From: Streptomyces sp. NBC_01754
Lineage (GTDB): Bacteria > Actinomycetota > Actinomycetes > Streptomycetales > Streptomycetaceae
Length of the DNA: 64,000 nt
Direction: 5' to 3'
Assembly (NCBI RefSeq): GCF_035918015.1
Contig: NZ_CP109132.1
Span: 7,254,001-7,318,000 of the forward strand
The notes under the pieces were generated by a model. That model was given only the letters and a program-made list of their open reading frames with translations. It searched no databases and was not told the DNA's origin. Numbering within the stretch: position 1 is the stretch's first letter; every line of letters starts with the position of its first letter. This document shows, one piece after another, positions 49,970 through 59,563 of the stretch. Position numbers and translations under genes: made by a program.

Positions 49970-50556
49970 GCAGAGAAGCCGCCTAAGGTGGCTTGCGAGA
50001 ACCGCGCCCGTGTCGTCGGCCTGCCGCGACCGCGCTGCTCGGCTCCGGGGCGAACCGCCATCCAGCGCGTTGCCCTCGCCCAGCCGTAAGGGTGGGGCGT
50101 GACGGGTTCTCCGGCGCGGAGGATGTCGCGGAAGAAGAGCCGGACGGCGCGCGCCGCCGAGATGGATCTCAACCTCCCGGGCAACGCGCGTACATCGTGG
50201 ACTGGGCGAGCGCGCGGCCGAGTTCCCGGGCCTGCGGCAACGCCGTAGCGGAGACCGCCACCCGGACCGTGGGACCTGCACACTCGCACGCCATGCACAA
50301 GATGCTCTCACAGTCTCGTTCAGGGCTCCGATGCCTCCGCGACGCCCCGGGCCAACGGCACCTTCCGGCCAACTTCGAACCGCCGAGCCGCGCTCTGCCG
50401 GAACCTGGACACGGTGGGGGTCGGGTGTTTCAGCCTGGGTCTTGTTGTCGCAGCGTCCGAAGCCGTTCGAGTGGGCCGGAGCGCATGCGAGTCGGTGGGC
50501 CGGACCTACCGGGTCGTCAGGGGACTGGCGGGGTGAGCGGCCTGGCGGCCGAGGCG
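49970..50556. other. Gene-poor stretch with remnants of a decayed leftward gene
   Basis: No intact gene is supportable. On the minus strand, three frames carry consecutive protein-like pieces: from ATG 50294 VRVAVSATALPQARELGRAL, then EIHLGGARR, then FFRDILRAGEPVTPHPYGWA (about 50140-50060). Together they look like one protein interrupted by two shifts. The remainder of the stretch shows no signal I recognise. Confidence 0.4.
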
Positions 50557-51006
50557 TCAGCTCCTGGGGCCCTGGGCCGCCGGACGGCTGCTGTCCAGGC
50601 GGGCCCGCAGGGTGCCCTCGAACTCCTCGGCGCGTGCGAGTTGGACCCGCAGCTTGTCCACCTGCTCGGCGGCGGCCCGCTGGTAGGTGTGCACACGTTC
50701 CAACAGTTCCTCGCGCTCGTCGGCGCCGAGTTCGCCGTCCGCGTCGATGCGGTCGGTTGCCTCCAGTAGCTCGCGCATCTGGTCGAGGGTGAAGCCGAGG
50801 GGCTTCATGCGGCGGATGACCATGAGGCGGGCGACATCGGTCTCGGTGTAGAGGCGGAAGCCGCCCTGGGAGCGGGCGGAGGGGATGACCAGACCGGTTT
50901 CCTCGTAGTGGCGGATGGTGCGCAGGGACAACTCGGTCCGTGCGGCGACCTCGCCGATCTGCATGTGCTTGTCGTCCACGCCCGTGGTCCTGGCCCTTCT
51001 CGTCAT
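50557..51006 (-). CDS. MerR-family transcriptional regulator
   Basis: A 149-residue regulator with a MerR winged helix (MQIGEVAARTELSLRTIRHYE, then GLVIPSARSQGGFRLYTETD) and a coiled-coil dimerisation helix. There are no obvious metal-binding cysteines, so the ligand may be organic. It is divergent from the SulP transporter gene. A 24-base dyad lies 45 bases upstream of its start, the shape MerR proteins bind. Confidence 0.88.
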   Translation of the reverse strand: MTRRARTTGVDDKHMQIGEVAARTELSLRTIRHYEETGLVIPSARSQGGFRLYTETDVARLMVIRRMKPLGFTLDQMRELLEATDRIDADGELGADEREELLERVHTYQRAAAEQVDKLRVQLARAEEFEGTLRARLDSSRPAAQGPRS

Positions 51007-51050
51007 GGCAGACCGCGTTCCGTGCGCCCTCGCCTGCCCCTACCGCTGAT

Positions 51051-51074
51051 CCCTACTCTAACGTTAGGGTAGGG
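51051..51074. promoter_or_regulatory. 24-base dyad, probable MerR operator
   Basis: Eleven of twelve base pairs match across the dyad, centred on AACGTT (arms CCCTACTCTAAC and its near-complement). It sits between the MerR start and the SulP gene, and is the best candidate operator of this divergent pair. Confidence 0.65.
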
Positions 51075-51361
51075 TTATTGCGGTGAGGGTGGCGTGACCG
51101 CTCCGCTGCTGTCGTTTCGGGGCCGACGATGCCCCCGGCGAAGATCCTCATTCTGCAGGAGAGAGCGTACGCGAGCCCATGACGCCGATCCCCGCAGCCT
51201 GTCCGCCGTGACACTCCGCCCCTGGTGCGAGCCGCCCGGCCCGCGCGACCGCCGGTCCCGCCGGCCCTTCTCGACTTCCGGCCCATCTTGCGGGCCGACC
51301 GCGTGGCGCCGCCCCGGCACCCGCGCGCCATCCTCCGCACGCCCCGGTTCGCCCGCGCGGT
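51075..51361. other. Long upstream region of the SulP gene
   Basis: These 287 bases between the MerR dyad and the SulP start hold no protein I can support. A CAGGAGAGAG followed by ATG (51179) opens only a 10-codon frame and is too far away to be convincing. The transporter leader therefore seems unusually long, or its true promoter is internal. Confidence 0.4.
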
Positions 51362-52897
51362 GTGCCCGAGCACGACAGGTACCGCATCTCCTTGTCTTCC
51401 GCTGCTGTTACTCCCGCCGCACGTCTGCGCGGCCTCAAGCCCGACTGGCTGAACGACCCGAAAGTCTGGCGCACCGAGGTCCTGGCCGGCCTGGTCGTCG
51501 CCGTCGCGCTGATACCCGAGGCGATCTCGTTCTCGATCATCGCCGGTGTCGACCCGGCGGTCGGCCTGTTCGCCTCGTTCACCATGGCCGTGGTCATCTC
51601 GGTCGTCGGCGGCCGCCGCGCGATGATCTCCGCCGCCACCGGCGCCGTCGCGCTCGTCATCGCGCCTCTGAACCGCGAGTACGGCCTGGGTCACCTGATC
51701 GCCGCCGTCATCCTGGCCGGGATCATCCAGATCGCCCTCGGCGCGCTCGGAGTGGCGAAGCTGATGCGGTTCGTGCCGCGCTCGGTGATGGTCGGTTTCG
51801 TCAACGCCCTCGCGATCCTGATCTTCATGGCTCAGGTCCGCGAGATGCACGACGTGCCCTGGGCCGTGTATCCGCTGATGGCGGGCGGTCTCGCGCTGAT
51901 GGTGTTCTTCCCGAAGATCACGAAGGTGATCCCGGCGCCGCTGGTGTCCATCGCCGTCCTCACCGCCATCACGGTCGCGGCCGGGATCGCCGTGCCGACC
52001 GTGGGGAACAAGGGCGAACTCCCCTCGTCGCTGCCGGTGCCAGGGCTGCCGGACGTGCCCTTCACCCTGGACACCCTGACGACGATCGCCCCGTACGCGT
52101 TCGCGATGGCGTTGGTCGGCCTGATGGAGTCGCTGATGACGGCCAAGCTGGTCGACGACATCACCCAGACCCACTCCTCCAAGACCCGGGAGTCCATCGG
52201 CCAGGGCATCGCCAACATCGTCACCGGCTTCTTCGGGGGCATGGGCGGCTGCGCGATGATCGGCCAGACGATGATCAACGTGAAGGTGTCCGGTGCCCGT
52301 ACCCGCCTGTCGACGTTCCTGGCGGGCTCGTTCCTGATGGTGCTGTGCATCGTGTTCGGTCCGGTCGTGTCCGACATTCCCATGGCCGCCCTCATCGCGG
52401 TCATGGTGATGGTGTCGTTCGCGACCTTCGACTGGCATTCCATCGCTCCGAAGACCCTCAGGCGGATGCCCGCCGGAGAGATCGCCGTCATGACGATCAC
52501 CGTGATCGTGGTGGTTGCCACCGGTAACCTCGCCATCGGCGTCGTCGTCGGTTCGGTCACCGCGATGGTGATCTTCGCCAAGCGCGTCGCCCACCTCGCC
52601 CGCGTCACCGCCGTCCCCGCCCCCGACGGCAGCACCGTGGTGTACTCCGTGACGGGTGAGCTGTTCTTCGCCTCCTCCAACGACCTCGTCGGCCAGTTCG
52701 ACTACGCCGACGACCCCGACCGGGTTGTCATCGACCTGTCCGCCGCCCACATCTGGGACGCCTCCTCGGTCGCCGCCCTGGACGCCATCGAGACCAAGTA
52801 CGCCCGTCGCGGCAAGACAGTGGAGATCATCGGCCTGAACGATCCCAGCGCCGACCTGCACGGCAGGCTCACCGGCGAACTCACCGGCAGCCACTGA
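51362..52897 (+). CDS. SulP-family anion transporter with STAS domain
   Basis: A 511-residue SLC26/SulP transporter for sulfate, bicarbonate or similar anions. The membrane domain includes AGLVVAVALIPEAISFSIIAG near residue 41, FFGGMGGCAMIGQTMINVK and about 12 spans. The C-terminal STAS domain has VYSVTGELFFASSNDLV and VIDLSAAHIWDASSVAALD. GTG 51362 lacks a clear ribosome site; a TTG nine codons later is an alternative. The MerR divergent to it is a likely regulator. Confidence 0.87.
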   Translation: MPEHDRYRISLSSAAVTPAARLRGLKPDWLNDPKVWRTEVLAGLVVAVALIPEAISFSIIAGVDPAVGLFASFTMAVVISVVGGRRAMISAATGAVALVIAPLNREYGLGHLIAAVILAGIIQIALGALGVAKLMRFVPRSVMVGFVNALAILIFMAQVREMHDVPWAVYPLMAGGLALMVFFPKITKVIPAPLVSIAVLTAITVAAGIAVPTVGNKGELPSSLPVPGLPDVPFTLDTLTTIAPYAFAMALVGLMESLMTAKLVDDITQTHSSKTRESIGQGIANIVTGFFGGMGGCAMIGQTMINVKVSGARTRLSTFLAGSFLMVLCIVFGPVVSDIPMAALIAVMVMVSFATFDWHSIAPKTLRRMPAGEIAVMTITVIVVVATGNLAIGVVVGSVTAMVIFAKRVAHLARVTAVPAPDGSTVVYSVTGELFFASSNDLVGQFDYADDPDRVVIDLSAAHIWDASSVAALDAIETKYARRGKTVEIIGLNDPSADLHGRLTGELTGSH

Positions 52898-52917
52898 TCG
52901 CTGCCCGCGAGCCCACA

Positions 52918-52953
52918 GTCAAGGACCCCGACGTCTGGGCAGGGGTCCTTGAC
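52918..52953 (+). terminator. Terminator hairpin after the SulP gene
   Basis: Perfect 12-base arms (GTCAAGGACCCC and complement) with a 12-base loop lie 21 bases past the stop. The next 215 bases before the following gene have no other feature I recognise. Confidence 0.7.
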
Positions 52954-53168
52954 CGTCGGTCCTCAGGGGGGCCACCCCGGGGGTCGAGCGAACCGGGGCC
53001 CGGGGGAATCACGGTGTCCTGCGGTCGCGGCCCGTCGTCTCAATGCGCCGGAACCGCCGCAGGAGGCGTGTGCCACAACTGGTCCCACGTGGACCCGGCT
53101 CCGGCGCCTCGGTGCGGGCGTCGCAGAATGACCCACGAGATCACCCACGGCTGACCGGAGCGCACCCC

Positions 53169-54227
53169 ATGTACGACGACGAGTCCGTCCTGCTGCACAC
53201 CGAGGGCCACGTCCTGCGGATCACCCTCAACCGCCCCAGGGCCCTCAACGCCCTGACCCACACGATGGTGCGCCACATCGGCGAGGCCCTCACCCAGGCC
53301 GCCGACGACGACGCGGTCGTCGCCGTCGTCGTCAGCGGCGCCGGTGATCGAGGGCTGTGCGCGGGGGGCGACATCCGCTCGATCTACGAGGACGCCCGCG
53401 CCGGCCGCCGGGCATCCGTCGACTTCTGGCGCGACGAGTACCGGCTCAACGCCCGGATCGCCCGTTTCCCCAAGCCCTACGTCGCACTCATGGACGGCAT
53501 CGTGATGGGCGGCGGCGTGGGCGTGTCCGCCCACGGAGGCGTCCGCGTCGTCACCGAGCGCTCACGTGTCGCCATGCCGGAAACCGGCATCGGCTTCGTT
53601 CCCGACGTCGGCGGCACCCACCTGCTCGCCGCCGCCCCCGGCGAACTCGGTACCCACCTCGCACTCACCGGGCAGCCCGTGAACGCCGCCGACGCCCTCA
53701 TGTGCGGCCTGGCCGACCACTTCGTCCCCTCACAGAACCTGCCCGGGCTCGTTCAGGAGCTCTCCCTGTGCACCACACCGGCGGAGGTGACGGAGACGGT
53801 ACAGCGATACACGGCGCCGGCGCCGGAATCGGCGCTGGCACCGCACCGGGAGTGGATCGACGACTGCTACGCCGCCGAGACCGTCGAAGAGATCGTCGAC
53901 CGGCTCATGGCCTGGGGAGCGCCGGCGGGGGAGACGGCCGCCTCACTTCTGGCCCTTTCGCCCACCGCGCTCAAGGTCACTCTCGAAGCGGTGCGCCGGG
54001 CCGGGCGGCTCGGCAGCCTGGAAGCGACGCTGGACCAGGACTTCCGTGTCTCGTGCCGGGCCTTCGCCGGGCCCGATCTGGTGGAAGGCGTGCGTGCCCG
54101 GATCATCGACAAGGACCGCAGCCCCAAGTGGGACCCGGCGCACCTCGAAGACGTCGCCGCCGCCGCCGTCGCCCGCCACTTCGAACCGCTCGGCGAGGAA
54201 GAACTCGGCCTCTGCCGCACTCCCTGA
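53169..54227 (+). CDS. Enoyl-CoA hydratase/isomerase family, 3-hydroxyisobutyryl-CoA hydrolase-like
   Basis: A 352-residue crotonase-fold enzyme. LNRPRALNALTHTMVRHIG near residue 21, GLCAGGDIRSIYE near 60 (oxyanion-hole glycine), VMGGGVGVSAHGGVRVVTE near 116 and a C-terminal DFRVSCRAF block fit HIBYL-CoA hydrolases of valine breakdown better than plain hydratases. ATG 53169 has GGAG 10 bases upstream. No other valine genes are adjacent. Confidence 0.83.
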   Translation: MYDDESVLLHTEGHVLRITLNRPRALNALTHTMVRHIGEALTQAADDDAVVAVVVSGAGDRGLCAGGDIRSIYEDARAGRRASVDFWRDEYRLNARIARFPKPYVALMDGIVMGGGVGVSAHGGVRVVTERSRVAMPETGIGFVPDVGGTHLLAAAPGELGTHLALTGQPVNAADALMCGLADHFVPSQNLPGLVQELSLCTTPAEVTETVQRYTAPAPESALAPHREWIDDCYAAETVEEIVDRLMAWGAPAGETAASLLALSPTALKVTLEAVRRAGRLGSLEATLDQDFRVSCRAFAGPDLVEGVRARIIDKDRSPKWDPAHLEDVAAAAVARHFEPLGEEELGLCRTP

Positions 54228-54241
54228 GCCGGACGCCACGG

Positions 54242-54263
54242 GGGCCGCCCATCCGGGCGGCCC
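54242..54263 (+). terminator. Terminator hairpin after the crotonase-fold gene
   Basis: Nine-base arms (GGGCCGCCC/GGGCGGCCC) and a 4-base loop lie 14 bases after the stop. Confidence 0.65.
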
Positions 54264-54433
54264 TGGCCGTGACGGCCCCGTCTCGCAGGCCCCCAGCAGG
54301 GCGGGCCCCGATCCGCCGCCCGGGTGGTGGTCAGCGCCGGTCAGCCCCGCGGTTTCCCGCGGCCCACCGGTACCGGTCCGTGGTGAGACACGGTCGTCGC
54401 CACCGGCGCCTCATCACGGACGCGGGCAGGGGA

Positions 54434-54661
54434 TCAGCGCTCCGGACCCACCTGACTCGGCAGAAGATCCCGCACGAGTGCGAACAGCCGGTCCTCGTTC
54501 CCGGCGAGGCCCGCACTCCGCAGGGCCTCGTCCGCCTCCTCGATCGGTGAGGTCAGCAGCGGCAGGTACAACGGCGTGTCGGACGGATCCTCGAGCACCG
54601 CGCGTGTGGCTTCCAGTAACCGCACGTACGCCTGGGCCGCGTTGACTTCGTCGTGGCGCAT
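54434..54661 (-). CDS. Hypothetical 75-residue protein
   Basis: ATG 54661 has AGGAGAGG upstream. The protein is helical (MRHDEVNAAQAYVRLLEATR; ADEALRSAGLAGNEDRLF) without recognised domains or membrane spans. It lies leftward of another hypothetical gene with 84 bases between them. Confidence 0.6.
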   Translation of the reverse strand: MRHDEVNAAQAYVRLLEATRAVLEDPSDTPLYLPLLTSPIEEADEALRSAGLAGNEDRLFALVRDLLPSQVGPER

Positions 54662-54745
54662 CTCAGCCTCTCCTGGTCGAAGGTGTCGGGCCGTCAAGCA
54701 TCCCTCAAGGGACTGACAACACCTGCGAACCGTACGCAGAGAGGC

Positions 54746-55237
54746 TCACCGGCCCGTCACACGCGTGGCACCGGGCGGTGGTTCCACCTCCAGGAAGCGC
54801 CGTCGCCGCGGGCCCCGGTACAGCAGCGCCGTCCAGCCCAACCCCCGCAGCACGGCGAGGCACCGGCCCAGAGACTCCTCCTCCTGGTGCGCCGCCCCGC
54901 TCCCCGGCGGTCCGGTCCATTCGACCCGCACCGACCCGGGCGACCCGCCCGAGCTCACGCGGTAGCCCGTGGCCGTGCGTTCACCCGAGGGCCGCGTCGC
55001 CGACGCGGGCACCCCGGCCGCCTCCAGAGCGAGTGCCACGGCCCGTACCGGCCGGTGCAACTCCCACTCGGCCGGTACACCCTCGGGTGCGGGGTGCTCA
55101 GCCCGGGTCAGCCGTCGGATCTGCAGCAATCCCTCGAAGGCCGTCCGCACCGCCCTGGCACGGTCCTCGGACGCCCCCGACGCCTGCGGGCCGTCCCCGG
55201 TGGCGGGTTCGAAGGCCGCCTCCCCCGCCTTGTCCAC
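54746..55237 (-). CDS. Hypothetical 163-residue protein
   Basis: From GTG 55237, with AAGGGACGAAGG upstream. The first part is Ala/Glu-rich and helical. The second (VRVEWTGPPGSGAAHQEEE; RCLAVLRGLGWTALLYRGPR; RFLEVEPPPG) looks like a compact alpha/beta fold. No family is recognised. It is divergent from the pentapeptide gene. Confidence 0.6.
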   Translation of the reverse strand: MDKAGEAAFEPATGDGPQASGASEDRARAVRTAFEGLLQIRRLTRAEHPAPEGVPAEWELHRPVRAVALALEAAGVPASATRPSGERTATGYRVSSGGSPGSVRVEWTGPPGSGAAHQEEESLGRCLAVLRGLGWTALLYRGPRRRRFLEVEPPPGATRVTGR

Positions 55238-55374
55238 GCGCCTTCGTCCCTTCGCCGGTGCGGTGTCCCGAGGTCAAGTGTGCGCCGAGGCACTGACAAC
55301 CGGCAGCCGCACCGTACGGACGTGCTCACCCGGCTAGGCTGGGCCCTCAGCGACGCACCCGGAGGAACCAGTAC

Positions 55375-56238
55375 ATGCCCGACGCCGACCCGATACCGTC
55401 GTCCGCCACCGAGCGGGCCGGCCTGCGGGCCGACTGCGGAAACTGCTTCGGTCTGTGCTGCGTCGCGTTGACCTTGACCGCGTCGGCGGACTTCGCCGTC
55501 GACAAGGAGGCGGGCACGCCGTGCTCCCACCTACGTGACGACTTCCGCTGCGGCATCCACACCCGGCTCCGGTCGGCAGGGTTCCCCGGATGCACGGTGT
55601 ACGACTGTTTCGGCGCCGGCCAGAAGGTCTCTCAGCACACCTACGGCGGTCGGGACTGGCGTCGGGAGCCGGACACCGCCGGGCAGATGTTCCAGGTCTT
55701 CCCCGTGATGCGACAGCTCCACGAACTGCTCTGGTACCTCACCGAGTCCCTCGGCCTTCCCGCGGCAGCCCCGCTCCACCCCCAGCTGCGCGCCTCGCTG
55801 GAGACCACCGAAGATCTGACGCTGTCCCCGCCGGGGGACCTCGCTGAACTGGACGTGTCAGCACACCGCGAGCAGATCGCCGCCCTGCTGCTGCGCACCA
55901 GCGAACTCGTACGCGCCGCCGGCCATCCGCGCAAGAAGCGTAGCCACCGAGGAGCCGATCTCATCGGTGCCCGGCTGCGCGGCGCCGATCTGCGGGGCGC
56001 GGATCTCCGCGGAGCCTTTCTCATCGCGGCGGACCTGCGCGGTGCCGACCTGCGGCAGGCCGATGTCATCGGTGCGGACTTCAGGGACACCGAACTGTCC
56101 GGTGCCGACCTCACCGACGCCCTGTTCCTCACCCAGGCCCAGCTGAACGCGGCGAAGGGCAATGCCGCGACACGGATCCCCGGGTCACTGGTCCGGCCCT
56201 CCCACTGGAGCGACGGCCGTCGCGCCGGGCCCGCCTGA
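55375..56238 (+). CDS. Cys-rich N-terminus fused to a pentapeptide-repeat domain
   Basis: A 287-residue protein from ATG 55375, with GGAGGAAC upstream. The first 90 residues carry a cysteine pattern (CGNCFGLCC, CSHLRDDFRCGIH, CTVYDCFGAGQ) resembling YkgJ-type Fe-S or zinc-binding proteins. After a helical middle, about 190-260 is a right-handed pentapeptide helix (GADLIGARLRGADLRGADLR and further A(D/N)LxG units). Repeat proteins of this kind can mimic DNA and bind gyrase; whether this one does is not known. Confidence 0.83.
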   Translation: MPDADPIPSSATERAGLRADCGNCFGLCCVALTLTASADFAVDKEAGTPCSHLRDDFRCGIHTRLRSAGFPGCTVYDCFGAGQKVSQHTYGGRDWRREPDTAGQMFQVFPVMRQLHELLWYLTESLGLPAAAPLHPQLRASLETTEDLTLSPPGDLAELDVSAHREQIAALLLRTSELVRAAGHPRKKRSHRGADLIGARLRGADLRGADLRGAFLIAADLRGADLRQADVIGADFRDTELSGADLTDALFLTQAQLNAAKGNAATRIPGSLVRPSHWSDGRRAGPA

Positions 56239-56352
56239 CGCCCCGAGCCGCTCCGGCCTCGTACGGATGTCGCCCCCTTGGAACTCCGCGAACGAGCGTC
56301 CAGAACACCGGCCCTGAACATGCCACGCACGGGCACACCATTGTCACGAGGT

Positions 56353-56368
56353 GGAGAAACGGTTCTCC
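56353..56368. promoter_or_regulatory. Inverted repeat GGAGAA-N4-TTCTCC upstream of the GH25 gene
   Basis: Perfect 6-base arms flank ACGG, 84 bases before the preferred GH25 start. It might be an operator; nothing nearby names the regulator. Confidence 0.35.
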
Positions 56369-56452
56369 GGCGTATTCGCGGATGGCGGCGCACGACGCCG
56401 GGCACATAGGGGACAGCAAGGGAATCGAAGCGCTCCAGTGGAGGTGGTGCCC

Positions 56453-57004
56453 GTGCTGCGCGGTATCGATGTCAGCTCCCACCAGACGGAATTCGACACG
56501 GACGGGGTGGACTTCGTCTTCATCAAGTCCACGGAAGGCCGTTCGTACGTCAATTCGAAACTCGGTGGTCAGGTCAAACGCGCCAGGGACGCGGAATGCG
56601 TCGTCGGCTTCTATCACTTCCTCTGGCCGGGAAACCCGAAAGAACAGGCCAAGTACTTCGTTTCCCGGACGCCTGAGAAAGCGGGTGACCTCCTCGCGGC
56701 CGACTGGGAACAGACCGGCGACGGCACCCGGGCGAGCAGCAAGGACAAGGACCGCTTCATCCGTGAGGTGAAACGTCTGCGACCGGACCACCGCGTCCTG
56801 CTCTACTGCAACCGCACCTTCTGGCGTACGCACGACACGTCCTCGTACGCGGGCGACGGCCTCTGGATCGCGGACTACGGGACCGCGGGCAAGCCTCGTG
56901 TCGAGGCGGACTGGCGCATCCACCAGTACACCGACCGGCCGCTCGACAAGAACGTGGCCGACTTCTCCTCGAAGCAGACGATGCGTGACTGGGCGGAGGG
57001 CTGA
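56453..57004 (+). CDS. GH25 muramidase (lysozyme family)
   Basis: A 183-residue glycoside hydrolase family 25 enzyme cutting the MurNAc-GlcNAc bond of peptidoglycan. [12 protein letters not shown] opens it, and [12 protein letters not shown] holds the catalytic acids (Asp/Glu). YADW-type [13 protein letters not shown] and WRIHQYTDR finish the barrel. GTG 56453 is preferred because GGAGG lies 8 bases upstream and no signal peptide is seen in the longer frame. Secretion is therefore unexplained. Confidence 0.85.
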   Translation: MLRGIDVSSHQTEFDTDGVDFVFIKSTEGRSYVNSKLGGQVKRARDAECVVGFYHFLWPGNPKEQAKYFVSRTPEKAGDLLAADWEQTGDGTRASSKDKDRFIREVKRLRPDHRVLLYCNRTFWRTHDTSSYAGDGLWIADYGTAGKPRVEADWRIHQYTDRPLDKNVADFSSKQTMRDWAEG

Positions 57005-57159
57005 GGCCGCGTCAACACAGGGGCCTCGGCCATCGGCCAATGGAGTGTCCTTTGCCAGCCACGGGTGCAGAGTCCACGGGGATGTCGCGCGGTACCGCCA
57101 CGAGGGAGGCCATCCTGGTCGCCGAGTCCGCAACGGCCGTCGACCGAAGGAGTGCCGAA

Positions 57160-58890
57160 GTGACGACGAGGGGCCCCTCAGAATCGGTGGAAGCCGATGC
57201 CGCCTACCAGGACGAGACACCCCTGCGGGCGAGGCAGCCGGGGAACGTGGTCATCAAGTGGTTCACCACCACGGACCACAAGACGATCGGCACGCTCTAT
57301 CTGGTCACCTCCTTCGCGTTCTTCATCCTCGGCGGCGTGCTGGCCCTTGTGATGCGTGCCGAGCTGGCCCGTCCGGGCACGCAGATCGTGTCGAATGAAC
57401 AGTTCAACCAGGCGTTCACGATGCACGGCACGATCATGCTGCTGATGTTCGCGACGCCGCTGTTCGCCGGTTTCGCGAACTGGATCATGCCGCTCCAGAT
57501 CGGCGCGCCCGATGTGGCGTTCCCGCGGCTGAACATGTTCGCCTACTGGCTGTACCTCTTCGGCTCGCTGATCGCGGTGGCCGGCTTCCTCACCCCGCAG
57601 GGCGCGGCCGGCTTCGGCTGGTTCGCCTACTCGCCGCTCACCGACGCCGTCCGCTCACCCGGTATCGGCAGTGATCTGTGGATCATGGGTCTGGCCTTCT
57701 CGGGCTTCGGCACGATCCTCGGTTCGGTCAACTTCATCACCACGATCATCTGTATGCGCGCGCCCGGCATGACGATGTTCCGTATGCCGATCTTCACCTG
57801 GAACGTCCTGCTGACCGGTCTTCTGGTGCTGCTGGCCTTCCCGGTACTGGCCGGCGCGCTGCTCGCCCTGGAAGTCGACCGTAAATTCGGCGCGCACATC
57901 TTCGAGGCGTCGAACGGTGGCGCGTTGCTGTGGCAGCATCTCTTCTGGTTCTTCGGGCACCCAGAGGTGTACATCATCGCTCTGCCCTTCTTCGGAATCG
58001 TTTCGGAGATCATTCCGGTCTTCAGTCGGAAGCCGATCTTCGGCTATGTGGGCCTGATCAGCGCGACGATCGCCATCGCCGGTCTTTCCGTGACGGTGTG
58101 GGCGCACCACATGTATGTGACGGGCGGGGTCCTCCTGCCGTTCTTCTCGTTCATGAGCTTCCTGATCGCGGTACCGACCGGTGTGAAGTTCTTCAACTGG
58201 ATCGGCACGATGTGGAAGGGGTCGTTGTCCTTCGAGACACCGATGCTCTGGTCGATCGGATTCCTGGTCACCTTCTTGTTCGGAGGTCTCACGGGAGTGC
58301 TCCTGGCCTCCCCGCCGCTCGACTTCCACGTGTCCGACACGTATTTCGTCGTGGCGCACTTCCACTACGTGGTGTTCGGTACCGTGGTGTTCGCGATGTT
58401 CGCCGGATTCCATTTCTGGTGGCCGAAGTTCACCGGCAAGATGCTGGACGAGCGGCTCGGCAAGATGACCTTCTGGACGCTGTTCGTGGGCTTCCACGGC
58501 ACGTTCCTCGTGCAGCACTGGCTCGGCGCCGAAGGCATGCCCCGCCGGTACCCGGACTATCTGGCCGCCGACGGCTTCACCGCGCTGAACACGGTCTCCT
58601 CGGTCTCCTCCTTCCTGCTCGGCCTGTCGATGCTGCCGTTCATGTACAACGTCTGGAAGACCTCCAAGTACGGCAAGAAGATCGAGGTCGACGATCCCTG
58701 GGGCTACGGCCGTTCGCTCGAGTGGGCGACATCCTGTCCGCCCCCGCGGCACAACTTCCTCACGCTCCCGCGCATCCGCTCGGAATCCCCGGCGTTCGAC
58801 CTGCACTACCCCTCCGTCCGTGCGCTGGACGAAGCGGCCACCCGCCCGGAGGAGTCCGTGACCGTGGCCCCCGGGGACAAGCAGGTCTGA
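57160..58890 (+). CDS. ctaD: Cytochrome c oxidase subunit I, orphan copy
   Basis: A 576-residue heme-copper oxidase subunit I, catalysing oxygen reduction with proton pumping. Twelve spans are expected. Heme/copper histidines are in [17 protein letters not shown] (CuB), WAHHMYVTG and [12 protein letters not shown] 57160 has GGAG upstream. No ctaC, ctaE or ctaF is adjacent, so this is a second, stand-alone copy as in some Streptomyces. The N-terminal 40 residues are longer and more acidic than usual. Confidence 0.92.
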   Translation: MTTRGPSESVEADAAYQDETPLRARQPGNVVIKWFTTTDHKTIGTLYLVTSFAFFILGGVLALVMRAELARPGTQIVSNEQFNQAFTMHGTIMLLMFATPLFAGFANWIMPLQIGAPDVAFPRLNMFAYWLYLFGSLIAVAGFLTPQGAAGFGWFAYSPLTDAVRSPGIGSDLWIMGLAFSGFGTILGSVNFITTIICMRAPGMTMFRMPIFTWNVLLTGLLVLLAFPVLAGALLALEVDRKFGAHIFEASNGGALLWQHLFWFFGHPEVYIIALPFFGIVSEIIPVFSRKPIFGYVGLISATIAIAGLSVTVWAHHMYVTGGVLLPFFSFMSFLIAVPTGVKFFNWIGTMWKGSLSFETPMLWSIGFLVTFLFGGLTGVLLASPPLDFHVSDTYFVVAHFHYVVFGTVVFAMFAGFHFWWPKFTGKMLDERLGKMTFWTLFVGFHGTFLVQHWLGAEGMPRRYPDYLAADGFTALNTVSSVSSFLLGLSMLPFMYNVWKTSKYGKKIEVDDPWGYGRSLEWATSCPPPRHNFLTLPRIRSESPAFDLHYPSVRALDEAATRPEESVTVAPGDKQV

Positions 58891-58927
58891 GACCGGGCCG
58901 ACGACGGACCCAGGAGAGGAGGACTGC

Positions 58928-59269
58928 GTGAAACCCGATAAGGAGAACGCCCGCGGCCTGGCCCAGGTGGAGGGTTATCTGCTCTGGAACGCCGAGGTCG
59001 AGGAGGCCCGCCGCCGGGCCGGCCGCTTCACCGAGCAGCTGCCCTGGCTCACCACCGCCCAGCGCGAGGACGTCGAGCGCGTCTACGTCAGGGACCGGGT
59101 GGAGCTCTGCCGGGAGTCGCTCACCAGGATCGCCGACCGGGCCGTCGAGCTGCGGGGTGAATACACCGAGCGCTACGAACGGCTCAGAGCCCGCTGGGTG
59201 GCGGCGTCCGTCCTCACCGTAGGAGCGGTGAGCGGCACCTGCGCCGCGGTCACCCTGCTCAGCCGCTGA
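58928..59269 (+). CDS. Small tail-anchored helical protein next to ctaD
   Basis: A 113-residue protein from GTG 58928, with GGAGAGGAGG upstream and 37 bases after ctaD, so probably in one operon. Residues 1-90 are charged helix (DRVELCRESLTRIADRAVEL). A C-terminal span (ASVLTVGAVSGTCAAVTLL) anchors it. It may assist or regulate the orphan oxidase; I recognise no family. The next 294 bases, up to the convergent sigma-CAP gene, contain no feature I can support. Confidence 0.65.
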   Translation: MKPDKENARGLAQVEGYLLWNAEVEEARRRAGRFTEQLPWLTTAQREDVERVYVRDRVELCRESLTRIADRAVELRGEYTERYERLRARWVAASVLTVGAVSGTCAAVTLLSR

Positions 59270-59563
59270 AGCCGCCGCCCCGGTACACCCCTTCGGGCCG
59301 GGTGTGTCCCGGGGCGGCTGTACTCCAGGATCCACCGGACTTCTCCGGCCGGCCGGGCAGCCGCGAGGCTGATCGTCGTACGCGCCTCCGCCGGCGTCCG
59401 CCGTACGCCTGGACATCGGCCGACCGCTCCACGGGGTGCCGGGAGCCGCCCGCACACCGTGCCCCTCGGCGCGGCGGCGGTGCACCGCACAGCGTGATCA
59501 CCGCGACCGTCCCCGCCGGGCCGAGCGGCACGGACGGCGGTCGGCCAGGTCCGGCTCGCGTGG

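Noticed and set aside
51179..51211. Ten-codon leader peptide before the SulP gene
   Set aside because: The purine-rich ribosome-like sequence is too far upstream and the peptide shows no regulatory codon pattern.
50557..52894. Open minus-strand frames opposite the SulP gene, including a His/Asp-rich 613-codon frame
   Set aside because: Antisense shadow of a clear transporter gene; composition is that of complemented codons.
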